In this document: piece by piece, positions 54,790 to 64,000 of the stretch
Numbering within the stretch: position 1 is the stretch's first letter
Layout: each line of letters begins with the position of its first letter
NCBI RefSeq assembly: GCF_932526225.1
Contig: NC_064034.1
Span: forward strand, 22,090,502 to 22,154,501
Length of the DNA stretch: 64,000 nt
From: Nematostella vectensis
Taxonomy: Eukaryota; Cnidaria; Anthozoa; Actiniaria; Edwardsiidae
Direction of reading: 5' to 3'
The notes under the pieces: generated by a model
Seen by the model: only the letters and a program-made list of their open reading frames with translations
Databases searched by the model: none
What the model was told of the DNA's origin: nothing
Program-made: the position numbers and the translations under genes

Positions 54790-55389
54790 TGATTATAACA
54801 CCCAACACATTAGATGATGACGAAGATGAAGACGAAATTGTTACTGCCACAATTACAGAATTTAAGGGGATTGAAAAGTTTGAGAAATTCAACAGATGTT
54901 CCAGATGTCAAAAGAAAACCTGCCAACAAACAACAACCAGAGTTCACGCAGCCATGCATCTAGTTATAAGGTATTGGCACCTCTTCTCGTCCACTTTAAC
55001 TTTGAAATGTATTTGTGGAGAGAATTTCAAGTCAAAGATGAATATTTTGTGTTGTTGAGCTTCTTCCATGTTATAGTAATTGTGTAGACTATCCTCGCAA
55101 GTTTGTTTTTTGACTGTGAAAAATCAAAGTAAATACCAACACTGAACCTATTCTTGTGCACTCAGAACCTATTCTCGTTCGTTTGGAAAATTTGTTTCAT
55201 TTTAGCTAAAATACCACAGACAATAATCTGTGATAAATGTAATTTTCAAAACTGCCATTCAATCCTAATTGAAGCTTCATTTGGCTCAGTACCAAGCAAT
55301 TCAAATCTGACATTACACATGGGTGTCACGCTGCATGGGGAAACTTTGAAACACTCAGATTTGTTTGGAATTCGAGTGGTCAGGAATAT
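54790..55389 (+). CDS. Possible RPA-like gene fragment, two exons
   Basis: The first part (54790-54975) has an acidic DDDEDEDEIVTATITEF leader, then FNRCSRCQKKTCQQ. The second (55208-55389) lies between TTTCATTTTAG and GTAAGT and reads IICDKCNFQNCHSILIEASF, then LTLHMGVTLHGETL. The two CxxC knuckles across a short intron, followed by a beta-rich end, resemble the C4 zinc finger and OB fold of replication protein A, which Helitron-type elements often carry. The first exon's border and phase do not fit cleanly. Alternatively a host exon of another zinc protein. Confidence 0.35.
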
Positions 55390-56562
55390 GTAAGTACTGT
55401 GACAGCCGTGATAGAGGCCAACACGATGAAAGCTAGCATGAAACCGAGGCTGAATCAAAGGCCAAAAAGAACCCTGGGACATCAACAATTGAATGGCGGA
55501 TTTACCGAGCAATTTTCATCAAGATCGGTAAATGTTGAAAATTTTTACGGAATTTTTTCGTTCTTGTGTAGTGCAATCCAACACAATTTTTTGTATGTTA
55601 TTTTACGGTGCATAAGATAAAAATTTTCTAAGCTAAGCAAAATAATTAACATTCGTGAAAAGCTTTAGAAAGCATGTTTTACCTACGTTGTTTCTTCGAC
55701 CCGATGTGTCACTTTCTGCTTGTTCTTTATTGCTTACTAAATATTTGACATTATTTCCATGTGGTTGAGAATAGGTCCTGGACAAGATTAGGTGCCAATA
55801 CCTAAAAACAACCCAAAAATATCACGTATTTTAGCTAATATAAAAGAGACATTGATTGATGAAAAATAATGTTTGCAAAAGCTATTCTATTTGAAAAACA
55901 GTGCAAATATTGCATATTAAAGTGTACGAAATAAGTCGTTAACAAATCAACCAATTTACACAGGTTTTACCCATACTTAATAGCACTTGAAATTCTAACC
56001 CTGAAGAAAACCTTCCCTAATGAGATGAGATTTGTCCGCAAGAGACACCTCTTTCATCATTTGTAAGTTTATGTCCATCCTGACTTAACTTTTCATGGAT
56101 AATAGTACCTTCATTTAAATAGTGACTTCTTAGGAGTCTTCTATCATCTGTGGCCCAAGCTTGAAGCCAAAGCAAAGCCTGAGTTCCTTGGAGTCCTTTT
56201 AAAATATCCAAAGGGTTTTAAACTCGCTCACGGTGTACGTGTAAGTCCGAAAATATCGCTTGGGTTTTTCGAACTCTTGTTCAAAATGGCGGGAAAGTGA
56301 GTAAGAGTATATGGAGTATCCGCTGACCAAATATTCGTTACCAGTCCTTTGCCTTTCTCCGGTTGTCAGGGGTACCGCGAGCACCACGAGCGTATTTGAA
56401 AAACTCCGTTTAAAAAAAGCGAAAACACCGGTTAAACATAGCGAGAACACCTGGTAAACGCCTGTTAGCAGGCTTCTAGTTTTCATCACACCTTTCTACG
56501 GTGGCCAAGAGTTCTCGTCGACCCCTCCAAACATTTTGCCAATTTACACAGGGATCCCTAAG
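55390..56562. other. No supported gene
   Basis: No motif seen. The 96-codon minus frame at 56199-56489 has repeat-like composition and no recognised domain. CAAAATGGCGGGAAAGTGAG at 56282 resembles a start-site motif but no frame follows. Confidence 0.4.
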
Positions 56563-56696
56563 CAGGACCTGTTATCCGACATTGCCATGTGTGGCAGCAA
56601 CATTGCGAAGAGGACAGGTATTTTGGAGCTATTTCCTCGGTAACTATTAGTAATTTCCTCCGGAAAGCATCCAAGAAATATGTAAAGGAAGATAGG
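56563..56696 (+). other. Exon-like open segment
   Basis: An open frame from a stop at about 56562 reads HVWQQHCEEDRYFGAISSVT and ends at FLRKASKKYVKED with a GATAG/GTAAGT donor. No convincing acceptor is seen. It may be an exon of a host or element gene. Confidence 0.2.
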
Positions 56697-56931
56697 TAAG
56701 TTTGTTACACAGCTTTAACAAAAATATTCCGTTCGATTTAACCGCAATAAGTCATCGAAGGGTTCGACTTTCAAAGATTTTTTGGGTTTCAAGAAGTCAT
56801 ATAAAAATAGGCAGCTGTATGCATGGTGTGGAATACATGATACTGTACTGTAAGTCTGCAATATATCATCTTTTCACGCTTAATTCTTGTATTGCGTATC
56901 TGCTTTTGTTATTTTCTACTTGTCTACTTAA

Positions 56932-57054
56932 CAATTACAACATTTCTATTGAGGTGGATAGTGGCGAAATATCTACCGAGTGCTAAAGGCTGGAGCTATA
57001 TATTTTTAAAGCCACTATCCGCCGAAATGGAAATGTTATAATTGTTTTAGTATA
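56932..57054. repeat. Foldback (MITE-like) element, about 123 bp
   Basis: Left arm 56932-56964 (CAATTACAACATTTC ... GGATAGTGGC) pairs with 57011-57054 (GCCACTATCC ... GTTATAATTG) with a few mismatches around a 46-base centre. The GGATAGTGGC type of arm is common in dispersed invertebrate foldbacks (recollection). Confidence 0.7.
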
Positions 57055-60000
57055 TAAATTGAGCTTTAGAACAATGTTCTTTTCTGAAACACTTGCAAAT
57101 CGCCTGTTACACCCTCCATTTTGCTTGTTCTCAGGACACAGAAAAATATCCACCTCCTAGGAGGTGTACATTGCATTTTATACCGACTTTCTCAACCAAT
57201 TAAAATCGCTTGTTCTTGCGAGGTTCCCGACTTTTATATACTTAAATAATACATTGGAAGTAATGACTGTTATGACTAGCATTGGACTAGCATTGCTCTA
57301 GGAGTACATTCATATTTTTCTGTATCCGCTGAAGTTTATTATTTGTAACATTTAAAAGGCTAAGAAAATAATTACCTGGGTAAGTATGGTTGTGGAGTTT
57401 AAAAATATAATCTTTAATCATCATTATTTCAACATGTCCTTGTAGTGTGCACTGGGACAAGAGGACATAAAGCCCTATCTTGGGTAAATTAATGTGAGGT
57501 GTTTCTCCAAAGAAACCATGACGATTTCTTGGCAAGTTTCAATGGGTAATTTGGAATAGGCTTCTTTAAAGGTTGGTATTTACTTTCTGGGGGAGCTCCA
57601 TAATAATTTGAAAACATGATGCTACTGCATATTTATTATAGTAATTCTAGTCATTATATTTATATTATTTACCAAACTTCTGCTGTGCAGGGGTTGTCTG
57701 TTAATATTGCCATGAAATAATTTTGTAATGAATCAAATAAGTTTTCAGGCAATATAAGCATTTTGGTCTCACTATAGAGGGGGTGCCATCCAATTCTGCA
57801 TAGATCACTTAAAGGTATTTTTTTAGATGTAATATTTATGTAATAATTCCAGATGATATTTCAGTGGTACATCTTCTGAGCAGCATTGTTGTTGTGTGAC
57901 ACACCCACTATACATCGGCCATCTGTTGTTATCTGTTTTTGTCAGTTTGTCAGTGGCAAGTGCTACCTTCTACCTCTATGGATGGTTAACAATGCTGCTT
58001 AGCATGGCAGCAATATAATAATTATTGATTGTTTTTTTCTACTGTTACCAATGTTTCCCTTTTTTTTATCCGTTGTTATCTGTTTCACTGAGGCTCCCTT
58101 TGGTGCCAAAATGTAAGGAACCATCAGGCCTGTACCCAGGGGCGAAACGGCAGAAAATGCACTTGCACTTTTGCAATAGATGTGCTATTTGTAGACAAAC
58201 TATGAAGCACAAGGGAATTGATAAAAAAGGCATTCTAGATCACTCTGGTATATCATAAATCTATAATGTCTGTTAAGTTGGTCGATGTCACCATAGAAGT
58301 TACACAAGATGAACTACTCAATATTCCAGGAAAAACAACTAATTCTATTTTACAAGCTTCATCTTTTATATACACAATTGTTAAGGTCTATTAAGGAATG
58401 CATAGGTGTGGCTATAATTATCCTATGAGTATGATTAATCATGTACTGTAATCACGTATGTAATCTGGTATGCATGGTTGTTAGCTCTGGACACGTATAG
58501 GGTATTCTAACAATATACAAGTCAAACGTTTTTTTTCATAAAAAAAACTTTTGTCTGGGGTGGTCAGATTTTGACCACAAAAGCCCCCCCTGGCACGTGA
58601 AAATTAGGACATGGGTACGGGCCTTACCATCTTATTAAAATTGTAAATGTTTTATAGGAGCTGAAAATCAGTGGGAAGTGGAATGGACATCATTTAATTT
58701 GTAAGTATTCTCTTGCTTTAGTACAAGTGGGGAATTTCTTTCAATGTCTGTCATTGTATAGAATTGTCATTTAATAGAATGCACAATGCCAGAGGTTTAT
58801 CCTATACCACAATGTTCTTTGTTCTATGTCTGCTTTAATGTTTATCACAAAAGAGTATTTTTTACTCAGTGATACCATGTATTTGTTCTAGATTGTTGAA
58901 ATGAATCATAGAAAAGAAGGGTGACCCAGTCCCTGGCTGTTTTGTCATATGTATTCCCCACTTGCAACATTAAAGATAGAGGATTCAATGAAAAGGCAGT
59001 CCATGAAACTGTAACTGTGTCAATGGAATAAGGTGTGAGCCCTAAGAACTGGGGTGTCATGTAAAGAGTGTAGGACATGCCAATGAGATGTGAATATGCC
59101 TCTTAAAATCCAGCCTCTTAAAAAGTTATTTCTTCTGTTTAGTGGGGAAATAATATAAGTTTGTATCAGGAAAAGCATGTGAAATGTCCATATAAAAGAG
59201 TTGGTTAGTTTGTAGAATGAACTATGCCCATATAGCATTTGAAACTGTATTAAAAATAAGCCTCTTGTAATTATGTAAAATGCTGTTGCAATAAAATCAT
59301 GAAGTTTCCTTGTATTAGTTTCAGTGGGATGATAGCACCCCGAGTCTTGCTGAGTGAAGATCCAAAGGACCATGTTATCTAAAATATGGACACTTTTTGT
59401 TGAGAGTATGTCTATGAGTCACTATTCATTTGAGAGGGCTGTGCCACAGAAAGCATGATGATAAAGTATTATGTTAGTAGGAAGAATTGGAACATGCCCC
59501 TTCTGTGTAAGGTTTTTGTAAATTTATATTAAAGTATAAATTGCAAGTATTTATAAACAAAGAATTAATCCTACAATTTACAAGCAGTTGCTCTTAGAAC
59601 CAACAATTGAAATTCTTGGTGAGGAAATAAGCATACCCCCACTATACATGATATAGTGCTTACCAACTCATAAGAACCCCTATTTTTGTTATTAAGCCTG
59701 ACCTCAAGGTGTTTTATGCAGGTTTTTCAAAAAGGTTCGTATTGATATTATTCACTTGTGTAACAGGGTGTGTATATTAATTGAAAGGTTATTCCTCATG
59801 TAATGAAAATCAACAAAGTGTTCCCAAATTATTAATAGCTCAAGTATATATTCAAGTATTATGATTTGTTTGTGTGGGTTTTTTTTTATTTTTTCAAGTT
59901 TTTTTTTTAGGTTTAGGTAGGGGTAGGGTTTTCTACAAGAACCTGGGTTGAAATACATATTTTTAGGTAACATGTTCTAACATGTTCTTAAACTCTTGTA
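57055..60000. other. Mostly non-coding; a few exon-like scraps
   Basis: No recognised gene. One 43-bp segment, 58658-58700, lies between TTTTATAG and GTAAGT and is open in two frames, but is too short to judge. Open frames at 57287-57535 (-), 58025-58258 (+) and 59020-59373 (-) have no motifs. Confidence 0.4.
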
Positions 60001-60019
60001 ATGTTGTTAAGTACTATAT

Positions 60020-60167
60020 GTGTTATTGAAAGTTGAATGTGTTACCTGTAAAGCTGTAGGTATAAGGCATATGGCTGGTGTTAAATTACGCGATTTGTTG
60101 AAACATTTACATGTAAAGGGGGTGTCGAAGATACTGACAGAGGCTGTGGTGTTGAATGTATGTATAC
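60020..60167 (+). other. Exon-like open segment
   Basis: An open frame reads CVTCKAVGIRHMAGVKLRDL and LLKHLHVKGVSKIL, ending at TTGAAT/GTATGT. The composition looks protein-like. No acceptor or partner exon is fixed; family not recognised. Confidence 0.25.
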
Positions 60168-60396
60168 TTATTTATTTTTACTTATTTAAGATTTTTAAAT
60201 GTTTTTAAATTATTTGAATTTAAAAATTATATTATTTTGGGGAGACATGGAGTGATATAAATAGATGTTGAGTCACTTTAACTGGCTATACCAAAATGGG
60301 ATGGTTCTTGAGATCTTCTGTCATTGAAATGTTTGTTGTTTTCAAATTCTAAAAGACAAGAGAAAACAGTTGATCAGCATGAAGTCATTTTTTTAA

Positions 60397-61016
60397 GAGG
60401 ACCTGTATAACCTAGAAAATACATGTGTAACCTACGTAACCTATGTATGCTCTTCTGTTTTACCGGACAACAATCATACAAACCCAGGCCTGTATAACCT
60501 AGAAAATACATCTGTAACCTATGTAACCTATGTATGCTCTTCTGTTTTACCGGACAACAATCATACAAACCCAGGCCTGTATAACCTAGAAAATACATGT
60601 GTAACCTACGTAACCTATGTATGCTCTTCTGTTTTACCAGACAACAATCATACAAACCCAGGGCTGTATAACCTAGAAAATACATCTGTAACCTACGTAA
60701 CCTATGTATGCTCTTCTGTTTTACCGGACAACAATCATACAAACCCAGGCCTGTATAACCTAGAAAATACATGTGTAACCTACGTAACCTATGTATGCTC
60801 TTCTGTTTTACCAGACAACAATCATACAAACCCAGGGCTGTATAACCTAGAAAATACATCTGTAACCTACGTAACCTATGTATGCTCTTCTGTTTTACCA
60901 GACAACAATCATACAAACCCAGGCCTGTATAACCTAGAAAATACATCTGTAACCTACGTAACCTATGTATGCTCTTCTGTTTTACCGGACAACAATCATA
61001 CAAACCCAGGCCTGTA
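60397..61016 (+). repeat. 87-bp minisatellite, 7 copies, open in a plus frame
   Basis: Units start at 60402, 60489, 60576, 60663, 60750, 60837 and 60924. The period is 29 codons. In the plus frame from 60403 each unit reads LYNLENT(C/S)VTYVTYV and CSSVLPDNNHTNPG, open from 60397 to a TAG at about 61014. Of the four common variable sites, three are silent in this frame (TAC/TAT, CCG/CCA, GGC/GGG) and one swaps Cys and Ser. On the minus strand the same sites change the residue. No ATG; if coding, it is an exon. Confidence 0.75.
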
Positions 61017-61305
61017 GCCAGGGGGGTGACTGGAAGGTTCACTCCATTCTCAAATAGAGAATGGTCCTCATAATAAACTTATCCCTCCCAATGAAAATTC
61101 TGGTACAAACTCTACAGTTAGAATAAAGTTATTTTTTTATTGTGTGCATGTGTATGTGTATACGGATCTGCTTTTTGAAACACCTGTTCTATGTAAATCA
61201 ACCAACGAAATATGCCAGAAAATGTAGTTAACTAGTTTACTGTTGTTTATGAGTCTGTTTTAGGACAGAAAATATGTTGTCAATCAATCATAGGTCATTT
61301 ATATT

Positions 61306-61336
61306 ATTTATTTATTTATTTATTTATTTATTAATG
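61306..61336. repeat. (ATTT)n microsatellite
   Basis: About seven ATTT units. A similar run lies at 62430-62464. Confidence 0.9.
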
Positions 61337-61690
61337 AAGCAACTTAATTAACATGAAACATTTAAAAAGTGTATAAATAAAAACGAAAGTAGAGTACTTG
61401 AGTAATTATGAAGATTCAAATTAGAATCCATAATGTTATGTATAGCATAAAAAATTACCCCAAAAGTTCTAACCACATGTCATGTAAATTCAATGAGCTG
61501 TGAACCTTTGCAGCAGGTGTATATGTTGACTATTATGCTTGCAATGACGTGCAACGACATTCTGCACCCGATGTTTACAGATACGAGCAATATATATATT
61601 AAAATGTGATGAATGAGTAAACGCAGCGGCGGTAATCGCGGGCTCAAAATCGAGGGTTTATGAAGAAGAGATAGATGTTATGTTTGTTAG

Positions 61691-61798
61691 TTTAAGGAAT
61701 TGAAAGCAATTAGAAATCTTGAACCTACAACCTTCATTGGTCTTGGTCCTGGTTCAAAGGGAAAGTTATATACAGAGTATCTACAGGGTTTTTCAAAG
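61691..61798 (+). other. Candidate 36-codon exon
   Basis: TGTTTGTTAG precedes 61691 and GTACGT follows 61798. The 108 bases are open in phase 0 and read FKELKAIRNLEPTTFIGLGP and then GSKGKLYTEYLQGFSK. The sequence looks protein-like and both borders are canonical. An antisense frame also runs through here (61687-61983). Family not recognised. Confidence 0.35.
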
Positions 61799-62433
61799 GT
61801 ACGTACGTAAAAGTTTTTGTTAAGTACTTTGTGTTCGCGTGCTTGTCGAGTGTCATTGGAATAAGGTCTAAGTTCCATCACAGCTGTACGATATAAGTTT
61901 GATAGATTCGCTACAAGATTAAGAAAAACATCAATGTTATGAGAATAGTTATTATGTAGATTATGAGATTGGTTTGTATGCAAAATTGAAAATGAAGGTT
62001 AGAAATCTTGATTTATAGGCCATTTCTACATTTACTGCTAAATGGTTTCCTGTTTGCATGTCTTTTTTCCTTTGACTTGATTTGATATATTGAAAGAAAA
62101 GGCAGTGTATAAAGCTTTAGTTAATTAAAATCGATTCGTCTTGCACTATTTTTGCAGGTATATTGCTATTTAGTGACCAACAGTAATTTGATGAGGAAGT
62201 CACGTATTGTGTTACTGAATGAAACGGAAAAATGAAGAGAAAGAAGGAAAGCCCTTTTTTAAGATTGCTGTGTTAGCTAACAGTATTTAAAATGACAGTT
62301 AAAGCAGTGATATATTCGTCAGTATTTTTATCATAGAATGTGTTATGTATGAATGGCTGATTATAGTATTGCGTTGGTGACACTTATTCTTCAAGTTATC
62401 TATAAAATGTAATGAGGACATTGATCTTTACAT

Positions 62434-62464
<31 letters not shown>

Positions 62465-64000
62465 GGAAATCTACATATGTGTATGGTTATTGTGTGTTAT
62501 GTTATTCGTAAAGTAGGACGCTCACCTGTAAATAGATGGATGATAAATTTCCATACCCAAATTATTAAAGCACTTTTATAGTTACTTGGACATGGAAACT
62601 GTAAGAAAAAAAACAGTGAGTTAGTTGCTTAAAATGAATGAAAATGGTTTAAAACATTGAAAATGCACTGGCTGGTGTTCAATGTCATATATTCAGTGAT
62701 AAAGAGATTTTGTAATTAATGAGAACCCTATTTGGGCAAATGTACATGATTGGTTCCCATTCATCATGGTATTTATAAAGAGTAATCGTAACCATGTATA
62801 TAGACTTGATATAAGTTATAGTCGCCCAACCTTGAGATTGAATTATTCACTGTGTGTGTTTTTGAATGTTTGTTTTGAAAGAGTATTCAGTTGTTTTGAA
62901 GTCTAGAAGTATTTGAATTCTTGAGAAGACCACAGAGACCTCCAGCATAAGTTAAGGTTATTTTAAATTTTTTGCATTGATGTAATAACTTACGTTACTT
63001 TTCCATATGGTTGGTATGTCATTTTTATCATGTAAGGTTAGGCTCTTTTTGTGTATGTGTTAAATATTGCATATAAGCTTGTTGAAAATTTACAGGTTGA
63101 TTGAATGGAACCTTTATGATTATAGTTTTATTTTATATTTGATATCTACTTTCAGTGTATATTGTTTTAGCAAGAGTTTGTCAATATGAAAGTTCTACAG
63201 TATCCAAATATTATCATCCCACATGCAAGGTATGCAATATAATCATGGACCCTTCATAATTCATGTTATAGATATTTTGGTAGCTGTTTGCATTTGTTAT
63301 GCAACTGCAGATCCATTAAATGTAATTAAGGAAAAATCAACAGAAGATAGAAAATTCTTAGTAAGTTGTGTGTGTTGGGGTTGATGAATTGCATAGCATT
63401 TGAATATGGAATAATATTATATTATCTTTTGTCACATATTGATATCATTGTCAGATTCAAGGTAGATGGGGGACGATGGATGGTGCCCCTCCCTTCCCTT
63501 TTCCTTTATGAGAAATACTGAATTTTATGCACTAGCAATTTGAAACACCCACCCCATGGTCCCATGGAGGTCTGTGGTTAATGTGAAGGTTTAGAGCAAT
63601 CTAGAACAAAAATCTGTCTGTAGGGGGTGGGGGAATTGACAGCTTTGGACTTTTCCATACCGTAGGGACAAATAAATAACATTAGAAATTTAAATGTACT
63701 TTGCAATAGTCATGTAGCAAACAAGAGCAAAATGTGAATAAAGAAATATGAATATGCCATATAGAGATAATGTATTTTTCCTTTGTATTGGTAACTGTTG
63801 TCTTTATAGTATGTATAGTAACTATTACAAATGAACATGCTGAAGTGTAATGGCACTTTTGAAGATAAAGAGCTATTTCAGAGGATTTGTTGTCAGGTAT
63901 TTGTCCTGTTTATGGTTTGAGGGGTAGGGCATTTGACTTTGTACCAAGGGGATGGGGGGTTTTTCTTTGTTTTTTTCTAGTGGGTGGAAGTATAATCACC
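61799..64000. other. No supported gene; one exon-like scrap
   Basis: AT-rich, non-coding by inspection. A 59-bp segment at 63171-63229 lies between GTTTTAG and GTATGC and is open in two frames. (ATTT)n at 62430-62464. Confidence 0.4.

Noticed and set aside
60374-61042. 222-codon minus-strand frame with 29-residue repeats
   Set aside because: It starts at a real ATG, but every recurrent variable site changes the residue on this strand, whereas most are silent on the plus strand.
1-64000. CRISPR array or bacterial-type operon
   Set aside because: No regular short repeats with unique spacers and no closely packed same-strand genes; the repeats are satellites and transposon ends.

Overview
The window is eukaryotic, AT-rich, intergenic-type DNA packed with transposable elements. 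The best guess is an invertebrate metazoan, most like a cnidarian (coral or anemone). That is inference from the element mix: RepHelEN Helentrons, Penelope-like and CR1/L2-like retroelements, a Polinton-type integrase and YqaJ/SWIM cargo genes. There is no operon-style gene packing, no CRISPR array and no complete rRNA or tRNA gene. Almost every recognisable reading frame is a broken piece of a mobile element; most are recognised by motif memory only, without a database search.

Layout. 1-11611: about 2.9 head-to-tail copies of a 3,984-bp unit containing LINE ORF1 and endonuclease relics and, on the other strand, a Penelope GIY-YIG relic. 11612-13135: a DDE_Tnp_4 transposase relic, then an inverted CR1/L2-like reverse transcriptase with its 3' tail. 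13150-19185: a nested stack in which a CACTA-like element (13495-17821, CACTGGACG ends, TAC target duplication) splits the 3' end of a gypsy pol gene; the gypsy 3' LTR abuts a Polinton-type integrase, which is followed by a Bro-N relic. The CACTA-like element has no visible transposase but carries a multi-exon accessory gene whose last four exons are in phase. 20022-22381: a YqaJ/SWIM gene relic between imperfect inverted repeats. 23774-24274: an unknown membrane protein with 23-residue repeats. 25183-31576: a decayed Helentron-like element (protease-like, DUF6570-like, Rep, PIF1-type helicase and APE-like endonuclease segments) into which a LINE has inserted.

31711-36364 is rich in structure: a 127-bp minisatellite made of paired CRE-like palindromes, several long inverted repeats, a possible small three-exon gene and a 984-bp inverted-repeat element. 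38253 carries a second CACTA-like left end followed by a probable promoter and non-coding first exon. 40202-51150 is a head-to-tail array of Helitron-like units (4,648 bp, 4,794 bp and a partial one). Units 1 and 2 each hold a roughly 96-bp antisense piece of 18S rRNA from the universally conserved 530-loop region.

51150-64000 holds an unknown ORF, inverted relics of the array, a possible RPA-like zinc-finger gene, a foldback element, an 87-bp minisatellite whose sequence variation is nearly silent in one plus-strand frame, and a few isolated exon-like segments that may belong to host genes. The parts do not form one working pathway. The coherent story is repeated nested and tandem transposition, with capture of host sequence by rolling-circle elements.
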